Shown piece after piece: positions 25,703-33,689 of a DNA stretch of 53,677 nucleotides (positions are counted from its first letter, which is position 1; every line of letters begins with the position of its first letter). The notes beneath the pieces were generated by a model that saw only the letters and a list, made by a program, of their open reading frames with translations, was not told where the DNA came from and searched no databases. Origin of the DNA: an uncultured Parvibacter sp. (GTDB lineage Bacteria; Actinomycetota; Coriobacteriia; Coriobacteriales; Eggerthellaceae); the NCBI GenBank assembly GCA_947649875.1, contig CANSTH010000004.1, forward strand, positions 1 to 53,677. Direction: 5' to 3'. The translations under genes were made by a program, and so were the position numbers.

Positions 25703-25731
25703 GGGCAATGCAGCCAGCATTGCCCTTTTTT
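25703..25731 (+). terminator. Intrinsic terminator after the PPIase gene
   Basis: GGGCAATG pairs with CATTGCCC across a 7-nt loop and is followed by a run of six T, 60 nt past the stop codon. Confidence 0.9.
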
Positions 25732-25754
25732 GTGCCTTTTTGCGGGCGTTTTCG

Positions 25755-25782
25755 TTGACAGGGGTTGTGGGCGGCTTATAAT
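25755..25782 (+). promoter_or_regulatory. Sigma70-type promoter for rplM-rpsI
   Basis: A perfect TTGACA (25755-25760) and a perfect TATAAT (25777-25782) are separated by 16 bp. It is the strongest promoter match seen in the window and fits a ribosomal protein operon. The start codon lies about 240 nt downstream, leaving a long leader. Confidence 0.85.
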
Positions 25783-25792
25783 GCAAAAGTTC

Positions 25793-26020
25793 GCTTTCAA
25801 AAGCCCCGTATACGCATGGCTTGACAAGGAAGCGCGGCGGATGGGAGTCCAGGCCCGGATGCGCGCGTCGGCGTAGGAAACCGGCATCCAAGTCACCTGC
25901 ACTTTTGAAAACTAACATCTCTGGCGGACGGTTTCTGTTCTGCTATCGCGGCTGCCACGCCGACGCAGGCCAGGAGGCTTCACCCGCCCGGCAGAACCTG
26001 CAACTATTTGGAGGATTACA
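25793..26020 (+). promoter_or_regulatory. Long 5' leader of rplM-rpsI
   Basis: About 228 nt of untranslated leader lie between the promoter and the GTG start. GTTCTGC (25937-25943) can pair with GCAGAAC (25991-25997), enclosing a GC-rich loop just before the ribosome binding site. L13 autoregulatory leaders are known in other bacteria; whether this is one cannot be settled here. Confidence 0.4.
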
Positions 26021-26455
<435 letters not shown>

Positions 26456-26458
26456 ACC

Positions 26459-26851
26459 ATGGCGAATGAAGCTCTGTATTACGGCACTGGCCGTCGCAAG
26501 AACGCCATCGCGCGCGTGCGTTTGGTTCCCGGCACTGGCAAGGTAACCGTGAACGGCCGCGAGGGCGCCGAGTACTTCGGCCGCGAGCAGCTGCTGAAGA
26601 ACGCGCTGGTTCCCTTCAAGGTAACCGACACCACCGACCACTTCGACGTGATCGCCAACATCCATGGCGGCGGCGTCTCCGGGCAGTCCGGCGCTCTGCG
26701 TCTGGGCATCTCCCGCGCCCTGCTGCAGGCTGGCGATTATCGCGCCGAGCTGAAGAAGGCCGGTTTCCTCACCCGCGATGCCCGCGTGGTGGAGCGCAAG
26801 AAGTACGGCCTGAAGAAAGCCCGCAAGCGCCCGCAGTTCAGCAAGCGCTAA
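26459..26851 (+). CDS. rpsI: 30S ribosomal protein S9 (uS9)
   Basis: The 130-residue product carries the S9 pattern: [14 protein letters not shown] at the N-terminus, [15 protein letters not shown] in the middle, and the basic tail [18 protein letters not shown] that reaches the ribosomal P site. It is co-transcribed with rplM. Length and C-terminal SKR are canonical. Confidence 0.98.
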   Translation: MANEALYYGTGRRKNAIARVRLVPGTGKVTVNGREGAEYFGREQLLKNALVPFKVTDTTDHFDVIANIHGGGVSGQSGALRLGISRALLQAGDYRAELKKAGFLTRDARVVERKKYGLKKARKRPQFSKR

Positions 26852-26858
26852 GGTTTAT

Positions 26859-26884
26859 TTCGGCGGCCTATCGGCCATCGGAAT
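26859..26884. repeat. GGCC hairpin after rpsI, similar to one at 53584
   Basis: TTCGGCGGCC and GGCCATCGGAA pair around a TATC loop. Its right part, GGCCTATCGGCCATCGGAA, differs at only two of 19 positions from the hairpin after the last ferredoxin gene at 53584-53611. Confidence 0.6.
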
Positions 26885-26905
26885 GTTGGGAATCTTCCAG
26901 CAACG

Positions 26906-26939
26906 AAAAGAACCCGCCCTTGTGGCGGGTTCTTTTTTG
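26906..26939 (+). terminator. Intrinsic terminator of rplM-rpsI
   Basis: AAGAACCCGCC pairs with GGCGGGTTCTT across CTTGT and is followed by a T run. Confidence 0.95.
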
Positions 26940-26959
26940 TGTCAAACACCGTCGCCTCA

Positions 26960-27102
26960 TTTAACTCAATTGGGGAAATTGAGTACAATTGAGTTAAAAA
27001 TCGGGTCAAAATTTAACTCAATTAGAGCTATAACGTTCAATTGAGTTAAAAAATGATCTCAAATTTAACTCAATTAGCGCCAAATCATGCAATAGTGTTA
27101 AA
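26960..27102. repeat. Phased array of six 12-bp elements, 52-bp period
   Basis: TTTAACTCAATT occurs at 26960, 27012 and 27064. Its reverse complement AATTGAGTTAAA occurs at 26987 and 27039, with a degenerate copy (AATAGTGTTAAA) at 27091. Each orientation repeats at exactly 52 bp, and the spacers are constant (15 and 13 nt) but unrelated in sequence. The array lies between the rpsI terminator and the 3' end of metA, so it is not an obvious promoter. It is AT-rich against a GC-rich background. This layout looks like a protein-binding array with about five helical turns per period. Confidence 0.85.
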
Positions 27103-27126
27103 CAGGGCGACAGATGGGCTGCCACC

Positions 27127-28050
27127 CTATTCCCGTCCTGCGTCCTCGATGCGGTAGGGGGTGGTTTGGTACACGTAGTAGTTCAGCCAATTGGTGTACA
27201 GCAGCTGGGCATGGGCCCGCCAGGTGGCGCGAGGCGTAGCGGTGGGGTCGTCACCGGGGAAATAGTGGGCCGGCAGCGCCATGGGGAGCCCCTTCGCGAT
27301 GTCGCGGTCGTACTCCGCCTTCAAGGTGTCGCGGTCGTATTCGGGGTGGCCGAACACGAAAAAGTGGCGGCTGTCCACGCTTTTGGCGATGTACACTCCC
27401 GCCTCGGGTGATGAGGCCACCACTTCCAGCTGCGGGTGGGCATCGATGTCTTCTCGGGCCACGGTGGTGTAGCGGGAGTGCGGCGCGTAAAAGCCATCGT
27501 CGAACCCGCGCATGAGAGGACTGAAGGGTTTTTCTACCTCATGTTGGAACACGCCGAACATCTTTTGCGGTAGTTCGTGCTTGGCCACTCCGTAGTGGAA
27601 GTAAATGCCCGCCTGCGCTCCCCAGCAAATGTGCAGCGTGGAGTGCACATGGGTGAGCGACCACGCCATGATCTCGCACAGCTCGTCCCAGTAGTCCACC
27701 GACTCGAAGTCCAACAGCTCCACTGGTGCGCCGGTGATGATGAGCCCGTCGAAGTGCTGATCGCGAATCTCTTTGAATGTGGTGTAGAACGACTCCAAAT
27801 GCTCGGCGGTCACGTTCTTCGCATCGTGGGACGCGGTTTGCAGCAGCTCCACCTCTACCTGCAAGGGAGTGTTCGACAACTTGCGCAGGATTTGCGTCTC
27901 GGTGGTGATTTTGGTGGGCATAAGGTTCAGCAGCAGTACACGCAGGGGACGGATGTCCTGGTGCATGGCGCGGTACTCGGTCATTACAAATATGTTTTCG
28001 GCTTCCAACGCCGCCGTTGCCGGCAGCGAGTCGGGAATGCGAATGGGCAT
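27127..28050 (-). CDS. metA: Homoserine O-acyltransferase (predicted acetyl-CoA type)
   Basis: This 307-residue MetA-family enzyme activates homoserine for methionine synthesis. Cys142 (HICWGAQAG), His235 and Glu237 (FGHPEYD) form the known catalytic set. Residue 111 is Glu (TGAPVELL); in published MetA work Glu111 marks acetyl-CoA use and Gly111 succinyl-CoA use, so homoserine O-acetyltransferase is predicted. The start is ATG with GAAAGGAAC upstream. It is divergent from a Cys/Met-metabolism PLP enzyme that could use O-acetylhomoserine. A 21-bp dyad lies between the two genes. Confidence 0.95.
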   Translation of the reverse strand: MPIRIPDSLPATAALEAENIFVMTEYRAMHQDIRPLRVLLLNLMPTKITTETQILRKLSNTPLQVEVELLQTASHDAKNVTAEHLESFYTTFKEIRDQHFDGLIITGAPVELLDFESVDYWDELCEIMAWSLTHVHSTLHICWGAQAGIYFHYGVAKHELPQKMFGVFQHEVEKPFSPLMRGFDDGFYAPHSRYTTVAREDIDAHPQLEVVASSPEAGVYIAKSVDSRHFFVFGHPEYDRDTLKAEYDRDIAKGLPMALPAHYFPGDDPTATPRATWRAHAQLLYTNWLNYYVYQTTPYRIEDAGRE

Positions 28051-28124
28051 AGTGGTTCCTTTCTACCTGTTCAAGAAACTATAGCGAATGGAACAAATGG
28101 CGAAAGGGGCGTCTCGGCATTCGG

Positions 28125-28145
28125 GTTATCCGATTATCGGGTAAC
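28125..28145. promoter_or_regulatory. Dyad between divergent metA and metY-like genes
   Basis: GTTATCCGA and TCGGGTAAC form an imperfect inverted repeat (one mismatch) around TTA, midway in the 195-bp divergent intergenic region. This is the position expected for an operator shared by both methionine genes. No SAM riboswitch was recognised. Confidence 0.45.
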
Positions 28146-28245
28146 TGGCTATAACGAATTCATGCCCCAGTTTCGCCGGTTTCTGAAGCAGCAGCGTCAA
28201 AGTTCCAACTAGAATTGCTGCCGTTGTTTTTTGAAAGGAACTGCA

Positions 28246-29529
28246 ATGACTCAGTCTATCGATACTGTTTGCGTGCAAGGGGGTTATCGGCCTGGCGATG
28301 GCGATCCGCGCCAAATTCCCATCTACCAGAACACCACCTGGAAGTACGACACCTCCGAGCATATGGGCAAGCTGTTTGACCTGGAAGAGTCCGGTTACTT
28401 CTATACTCGTCTGGCCAATCCCACCAACGATTTCGTGGCGGCGAAGATTGCCGAGCTGGAAGGTGGCACGGCGGCTATGCTCACCAGCTCGGGACAGGCG
28501 GCCAACTTCTTCGCGGTGTTCAACATTGCCGGTGCAGGCGATCACGTGGTGGCATCCTCGGCCATCTACGGCGGCACTTACAACCTGCTGGCCCACACCA
28601 TGGGTCGTATGGGGCTGGAGTGCACCTTCGTGGATCCCCATTGCTCCGATGAGGAGCTGGAGGCGGCTTTCCGCCCCAATACCAAGTGCGTGTTCGGCGA
28701 GACCATTGCCAATCCGGCGTTGGCCGTTCTGGACATCGAGCGCTTTGCGGCGGCGGCCCATTCCCACGGGGTGCCGCTGATCGTGGACAACACCTTCCCC
28801 ACACCGGTGCTGTGCCGCCCCTTGGAATGGGGGGCCGACATCGTAACCCACTCCACCACCAAGTACATGGACGGCCACGCCGCCACGGTGGGCGGAGCCA
28901 TTGTGGACGGCGGCAAGTTCGACTGGTGCGCCCATGTGGACAAATTTCCCGGCTTGTGCCAACCGGACGAGAGCTACCACGGGGTGGTGTACACCGAGCG
29001 CTTCGGGCTGGAAGGGGCCTTCATTACGAAGGCCACGGCGCAGCTGATGCGCGATCTGGGCTCCATCCAGAGCCCCCAGAACGCGTTCCTCATCAATTTG
29101 GGGCTGGAGAGCCTGCACCTGCGCATGGCCCGGCATGCGGAGAACGGCCGTGCGGTGGCAGAGCACTTGGCCGCACATCCGAAGGTGACTTGGGTGCGCC
29201 ACCCCTCCCTTCCGAGCGATGAGGAGTTCGCGCTGGCGCAGAAGTACCTGCCAGACGGCAGCTGCGGCGTGGTGAGCTTTGGCGTGACCGGTGGCCGCGC
29301 CGGGGCCGAGGCGTTCATGAAGAACCTGAAGCTGGGGCAGATTGCCACCCATGTGGCCGATGCCCGCACCTGCGTGCTGCACCCCGCCAACGCCACCCAT
29401 CGCCAAATGAGCGATGCCGAGCTGGTCGCGGCCGGCATCAGCCCCGACCTCATTCGCCTCTCCTGCGGCATCGAGTCCGCTGCCGACCTCATAGCCGACC
29501 TGGACCAAGCGCTGGCAGCTGTGGAATAG
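28246..29529 (+). CDS. Cys/Met metabolism PLP enzyme, probable O-acetylhomoserine sulfhydrylase
   Basis: A 427-residue fold-type I PLP enzyme. SSGQAANFFAVF, SAIYGGTYNLL and the Schiff-base lysine in STTKYMDGH (Lys206) are typical of the cystathionine gamma-synthase/O-acetylhomoserine sulfhydrylase family. The length and the divergent acetyl-type MetA favour direct sulfhydrylation of O-acetylhomoserine to homocysteine (MetY role), but a cystathionine gamma-synthase or gamma-lyase role is not excluded. The ATG at 28246 is preferred over an in-frame TTG 15 nt upstream because GAAAGGA is correctly spaced to the ATG. TAGAAT at 28210 may be the -10 box. The stop is 10 bp from the convergent helicase gene. 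Confidence 0.88.
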   Translation: MTQSIDTVCVQGGYRPGDGDPRQIPIYQNTTWKYDTSEHMGKLFDLEESGYFYTRLANPTNDFVAAKIAELEGGTAAMLTSSGQAANFFAVFNIAGAGDHVVASSAIYGGTYNLLAHTMGRMGLECTFVDPHCSDEELEAAFRPNTKCVFGETIANPALAVLDIERFAAAAHSHGVPLIVDNTFPTPVLCRPLEWGADIVTHSTTKYMDGHAATVGGAIVDGGKFDWCAHVDKFPGLCQPDESYHGVVYTERFGLEGAFITKATAQLMRDLGSIQSPQNAFLINLGLESLHLRMARHAENGRAVAEHLAAHPKVTWVRHPSLPSDEEFALAQKYLPDGSCGVVSFGVTGGRAGAEAFMKNLKLGQIATHVADARTCVLHPANATHRQMSDAELVAAGISPDLIRLSCGIESAADLIADLDQALAAVE

Positions 29530-29539
29530 CCCGAGGCGT

Positions 29540-31894
29540 TTAGCCTGCCAAAAACGGCGAAGGGCTTTGACGGTAGAGGATGGTCAGGCGGTGCATGGCG
29601 CGGGTGATGGCCACATATAACAGGTGGCGGTCCGCTTCGGTGGCGTACTGGCGGTCGTCAACGTCTAACAGCACCGCTTCGTCGAATTCGAGGCCCTTCG
29701 CCAGCCTCACTGATGTGACGGCAATGCCGGCAGGGAAGATCTCGGTACGGTCGGTAATAAGCGCAATAGCAGGAGAAGCGCCCGGCAATTGCGGGTTTAC
29801 CGTGCCTTTTTCGTCGATGGCGTCTGGCTGATCGTCCCTCTGGGCGATTGGGGCTTGCGCCCTTTCTTCGCTGCTGCCGCTATCTAACTGCCCACCGTTT
29901 TGAGCTGCGAAGGCGTGTTCTTGCCGCACCTGCAGAAGCTCTGCGTAACGGGCAGCTAGCAGGTCGGACTTGCAGATAATGCCCAACGTGCGATGTTCTG
30001 AGCCTTTCCAGCGCTCGATGGCTTCGTCCAGCGCGGCCACTACCCCTAACGTGTCGCCGCAACGTACCAAGCGGGGCTCTTCTCCGTGTCTCTCCATTGC
30101 CATGAGCCCTTCGACGGGCATAACCCGTTGCGCCAACTGGGCAATTTCCCAGGTAGAGCGGTAGCTGCGCATCAGTTTTACCACACGCACGCCTCCCGCT
30201 CGCCCGGACGCTTCATAACGGAAGGCAATCGCCTCTGGCGTTTCGCCGTTGCGGCCATCTACCAGCTGGTTCACATCTCCCAGAAGCGTCTTATCGCAAG
30301 AAAACAGCCGCGCCAGAGCTTCGTGCTGCACGGGGGACAGATCCTGCATCTCGTCTACTACAAGCTGCTTCACCTGCGCAGTTTCGAGAAAGCCGTCCGC
30401 TCCTTTGAAGGCCAGGGCGCAAAGGAGCAGCGGGAAGGCGTCCTCCCATTCCACTGTTCCCTGTGTCGGAGAATGAAAGAGCTTGCTCTGCCCGGTGTCT
30501 GCCAAAAAGCGCTTATACAGTGCCAATGGGTTTTTCGCTCGCATCATGCGCAGCAGGCGCCCCTTTAGCTCTTTGCGTGTTGGCATAGCGTGGGCATAGC
30601 GGCCGAAAGTGCGGGTGCTGGCCAGGGAGAGGGTGTCTCCGGCCATGAGGTCTAGCCGCTCTTCGAAGGGCACCGGCGCGTAGACATCAAATCGTTCTGC
30701 AAGCCATTCTGCCTCTGCAATGTCGCCGCCCACGGCAAGGTCGCGAGGCTCGAACAGGGGCGTAAGGGAGGCGTGATGCCGCGAGAGCGATTGGGGCGAG
30801 TCGTCCGGAGGGTTTGCCCTTTTGGCTCCCTTGGTGGTCTGCTGCGTATCGACGCGTCCTTTTTCGCTGGCCAGCACGGTGCCTGCCCGAGAATCTGCAC
30901 ATTTCGCCAGTTGCGCATCCAGCCATTCAACTAGTTGACGGGCGAAGGCGGGGGTGCTCTTTGCGGCAGCCCGCTGTGCGCGGGCGGCGTCGGCCTCGTC
31001 GGCGAAGGAGCGGGGCGGCTGCACCTTCGCCGTTCCCTCAAGCAGCTGCTGTGCCAGGCCGTGCAGGCTCCACTGGCGCACTGGCTCTTCTCCCAGTTCC
31101 GGCAGCACGCCGGAAATGTAGTCGGAAAACACGCTGCTAGGGGAGAGGATGGCCACCGATTGCGCGTTCAGGCGGTCTTTCTGCTGGTAGAGCAAGTAGG
31201 CGATGCGATGAAGCGCGATGGAGGTTTTCCCCGATCCGGCCACCCCTTGAATGACCAGTGTGCCCGGCTGTTCGTCGCGGATGATGGCGTTCTGCTCCTT
31301 CTGGATGGAGGATACGATGTCGTGCATTTTGGCGTCTGAGGCGCGGGACAGGGCGTGGGCCAGCACCTCATCGCGTACGCTGGAGTCGGAATCCACCGCA
31401 TAGGCAAGTTGGCCGTGCTCGATGGCCAGCTGTCGTTTCAGCACCAGTTTGCCTTCGCGCCTGCCCGATGGGGCGTCGAAAGTGGCTGGCCCCGGCTCGA
31501 AATCATAGAATAGGCTGGCCACGGGGCTGCGCCAGTCGGAAATCACCGAGTTGCTTCTCCAGCTGAAAGCCGATCGGCCAATATATGTGGCGAAGGTGTC
31601 GGAAGCTTCGCAAAAGTCCACGCGGGCGAAATAGGGGGAGTCCAGCAGTTTGCGCAACCGCTGCCGCGAAAGGGCAGCCGAGGCGGCTTGCTGATCCATG
31701 CGGTTCAACTCGAAGGCGGAAAGATGGGCCTCTTCGGGCGATAGCTCGCCGCGGGCATCCGCCAAGTATGCGCCAGTTTCCCGATGACCTTCCGCCATGC
31801 GGGCGCTGAGGGCATCCGCCCGCGCCACGGCGCTCTCCACTAGTTGCAATACTTGTTTCAGATGAGCGCGCTCTTCGCTTTCGATACTTGTCAC
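29540..31894 (-). CDS. HelD-like UvrD/Rep superfamily 1 helicase
   Basis: A 784-residue SF1 ATPase. Walker A is VIQGVAGSGKTS at about residue 220, Walker B is VVDEMQDLSP, a late motif is LAKGLEFDEAVLLD, and LLYVAITRAMHRL lies near the C-terminus. The N-terminal long helical region (residues 1-100) preceding the Walker A domain is typical of HelD (helicase IV-like) proteins, which bind and recycle stalled RNA polymerase. The GTG start (MTSIESEE) is chosen because GAAGGAG sits 5 nt upstream, five codons inside the longest frame. A Gln/Ser/Asp-rich insertion lies about 100 residues before the end. Confidence 0.85.
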   Translation of the reverse strand: MTSIESEERAHLKQVLQLVESAVARADALSARMAEGHRETGAYLADARGELSPEEAHLSAFELNRMDQQAASAALSRQRLRKLLDSPYFARVDFCEASDTFATYIGRSAFSWRSNSVISDWRSPVASLFYDFEPGPATFDAPSGRREGKLVLKRQLAIEHGQLAYAVDSDSSVRDEVLAHALSRASDAKMHDIVSSIQKEQNAIIRDEQPGTLVIQGVAGSGKTSIALHRIAYLLYQQKDRLNAQSVAILSPSSVFSDYISGVLPELGEEPVRQWSLHGLAQQLLEGTAKVQPPRSFADEADAARAQRAAAKSTPAFARQLVEWLDAQLAKCADSRAGTVLASEKGRVDTQQTTKGAKRANPPDDSPQSLSRHHASLTPLFEPRDLAVGGDIAEAEWLAERFDVYAPVPFEERLDLMAGDTLSLASTRTFGRYAHAMPTRKELKGRLLRMMRAKNPLALYKRFLADTGQSKLFHSPTQGTVEWEDAFPLLLCALAFKGADGFLETAQVKQLVVDEMQDLSPVQHEALARLFSCDKTLLGDVNQLVDGRNGETPEAIAFRYEASGRAGGVRVVKLMRSYRSTWEIAQLAQRVMPVEGLMAMERHGEEPRLVRCGDTLGVVAALDEAIERWKGSEHRTLGIICKSDLLAARYAELLQVRQEHAFAAQNGGQLDSGSSEERAQAPIAQRDDQPDAIDEKGTVNPQLPGASPAIALITDRTEIFPAGIAVTSVRLAKGLEFDEAVLLDVDDRQYATEADRHLLYVAITRAMHRLTILYRQSPSPFLAG

Positions 31895-31928
31895 GGTTTC
31901 TCCTTCCACGCGTTGGGCTCACGAGGTG

Positions 31929-31951
31929 AAAAGCCTGGCAATTCCAGGCCT
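31929..31951 (-). terminator. Terminator downstream of the Fic gene
   Basis: On the minus strand GCCTGG pairs with CCAGGC across AATTG and is followed by TTTT. It lies between the Fic stop and the helicase start, in the correct orientation to end the Fic transcript. The rest of the spacer to 32133 shows nothing recognisable. Confidence 0.6.
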
Positions 31952-32133
31952 TCTGCTGTTCCAACGAGCGGTCGGCTTTTGTGCCCAAGGGGCTGTCCGG
32001 GCAAGACGACATCGAGGTGGGGGAGTAATCCTAGTGATGCATTGGCGCAGCTGATCCTTTGCCGCACCGACCTTCATAAAATGTACATACTGGGCTGCCG
32101 GATTAGGCGTTGCAGCAGCGGGTGGGGAGGCAG

Positions 32134-33072
32134 CTACCTCATAGGCTGCCAGCACTCGGTTTCCAGGAACTGCTTCACTGCGGTGTTGGTGCTGTCCTCG
32201 TAGTAGCCGATGAGCAACGGCTTGAATTCGCCCACCTTCGATTCAGGCACAATCAGGGTACCGCCGCCCTTTCCGATGAGGTACTGGTTGGCGAAGATAA
32301 AGGCCGTCCGTTTGTTGCCATCGATGAACGTTTGGGCTTTCATGCAATAAAGGGCCAGGTCGATGGCAGTGGCAATGGGCGATCTGCCTTGTGCCACGAT
32401 AGACGCCAGAGCCTCCTTCACCGATGCCTCTTGCGGAATCAGTGGAACGTAATCGGTGCCCCCTATGATTACCGGCACGCTGCGCAATTGGCCGCCGTAT
32501 TCGAAGAATCCCTCGTTGACGAGTTTGGCGATGTGACACAAAAGCGCCAGGTCGGTGGGGCACTCGATAGTGCTTTTGTCCAGCACGAATTCCCAAGCGT
32601 GTTTCAGGTTGAGGATCTTTTGGACATCAGATGCCTTCATGCCGTTGACGATGCCGTTGTCGATGATCTCTTCCGTTTGGGGGAAGGTGGTGGACACGCC
32701 CTCAAGAATTGCCTGGTCGTAGATGAGAGATTTCATGCGCGAGCGGGCAAAATCGATATTGAGCAGCACGTCTGGCGGCAGCTCTTCTTGCGCGTAGCCT
32801 AGAAGCGCCAGCTTTTTGTCGATGGCCCGCAGCTGGCGCTTGATGGCGCGAAGTTCGATGGCCTGTCGTTGCAGAAGGCCGTAGAGCTCGTCAGAGTAAA
32901 CGTCCAGGTAGGTTGACGTGTTTCTTCCCGCAACGCGAGAACGGGCATACAAAAACCGCTTTCCACCGCGCTCTTTCACCTCGATGCTACCATCGAAGGG
33001 GATGAGGGCACGGCGGGCATTTAAGTCAGCGCGCTGCTCTAAAAGGATTCGTTTTTCATCTATAGGGCTCAT
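32134..33072 (-). CDS. Fic-domain protein with catalytic His replaced by Gln
   Basis: A 312-residue protein with a C-terminal Fic/Doc fold. Fic enzymes use H-x-F-x-[DE]-[GA]-N-[GK]-R to transfer AMP or phosphate. Here the motif reads QTFIDGNKRTA, with Gln247 at the histidine position while Phe249, Asp, Gly, Asn, Lys and Arg are kept. Canonical AMP transfer should be impaired; a regulatory or altered-chemistry role is possible. The N-terminal 100 residues are charged and helical. The ATG at 33072 is preferred because AAGAAAGGTG precedes it; the longer frame would start inside an operator-like array. That array (33084-33190) suggests autoregulation. Confidence 0.8.
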   Translation of the reverse strand: MSPIDEKRILLEQRADLNARRALIPFDGSIEVKERGGKRFLYARSRVAGRNTSTYLDVYSDELYGLLQRQAIELRAIKRQLRAIDKKLALLGYAQEELPPDVLLNIDFARSRMKSLIYDQAILEGVSTTFPQTEEIIDNGIVNGMKASDVQKILNLKHAWEFVLDKSTIECPTDLALLCHIAKLVNEGFFEYGGQLRSVPVIIGGTDYVPLIPQEASVKEALASIVAQGRSPIATAIDLALYCMKAQTFIDGNKRTAFIFANQYLIGKGGGTLIVPESKVGEFKPLLIGYYEDSTNTAVKQFLETECWQPMR

Positions 33073-33083
33073 GAGCACCTTTC

Positions 33084-33190
33084 TTGGGGTACGTTTTTGG
33101 AAGATTCTAGCAGGTTTGCACCCCAATGAGTGGCAACAGAATACCTATTGGGGTACATTCTTGATAAACATCAACGAGTTTGTACCCCAA
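33084..33190. promoter_or_regulatory. Operator-like array upstream of Fic, 64-bp period
   Basis: TTGGGGTAC occurs at 33084 and 33148; its inverse occurs at 33118 (GCACCCCAA) and 33182 (GTACCCCAA). Each orientation repeats at exactly 64 bp, with a 34-bp step within each inverted pair. The array lies directly upstream of the Fic ribosome binding site, so it is best read as a multi-dyad operator. Confidence 0.8.
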
Positions 33191-33216
33191 TGGAGAAGTA
33201 ACTGCGCGCCTTGTGC

Positions 33217-33453
33217 CCAGAACAAGCGCCTATTCTGGGCACTTTACCCGTGATGAGGTTTTGCGTGGCGGTTTTCGCACCGCCAAGCCCAGAACAAGCG
33301 CCTATTCTGACCACCTGGGCTGCAACCGCCCCCCTCGGGGCTACCCACACGCCCTTGCGCCCAGAACAGGCGCCTATTCTGACCGCCTTCGCAGTGAGCA
33401 CGTCCGGAAGGGCAGCAGGCTGGGTGTAATGGCCAGAACAAGCGCCTATTCTG
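33217..33453. repeat. Four near-palindromic elements, 72-bp period
   Basis: AGAACAAGCGCCTATTCT, flanked by conserved CC and G, occurs in units starting at 33217, 33289, 33361 and 33433; the third has one change (AGG for AAG). The period is exactly 72 bp and the three 51-nt spacers are unrelated. The 18-mer is nearly palindromic (AGAAyArGCGCyTrTTCT). Because 72 is a multiple of 3, the repeats also keep an artificial open frame. They lie between the divergent Fic and OPT genes. From 33454 to 33689 only a possible TATACT (33612) for OPT is seen. Confidence 0.85.
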
Positions 33454-33689
33454 GCCGCTCTGTCTGGTGTTCTGCCGCTTGGGAGGGGGAGCGGAGACTG
33501 AGTGGGGAGGTCGTCTGGGCGGGGGGAGTGGGACCTAGGCGGGAGGTGCCGCTTGGAGCGGTGACAGGCGCCGCTTTCCGGGAGGCGCTAACTTCCACCG
33601 TCCCCTTCCCCTATACTGGGCGCATCCTAATGGGCGTAGCCCGACTTCCCGATAGCGAGGGGAAGCGGGCATATGACAAGGAGCAAACA

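Noticed and set aside
28231-28245. TTG start for the sulfhydrylase
   Set aside because: The codons of this extension are themselves the GAAAGGA ribosome binding site of the ATG at 28246.
28051-28245. SAM riboswitch in the metA/metY region
   Set aside because: No conserved SAM-I or SAM-II core was recognised; only an imperfect DNA dyad is present.
33073-33126. Longer Fic start at a TTG
   Set aside because: It would begin inside the operator-like array; the ATG at 33072 has a well-placed Shine-Dalgarno.
33217-33453. CRISPR array
   Set aside because: Repeat units are 21 bp and palindromic, spacers are 51 nt, only four copies exist, and there are no cas genes in the window.
33180-33689. A 170-codon N-terminal extension of the OPT transporter
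   Set aside because: The frame is open only because the 72-bp repeats are a multiple of three. The ATG at 33690 has a ribosome binding site and gives the normal OPT N-terminus.
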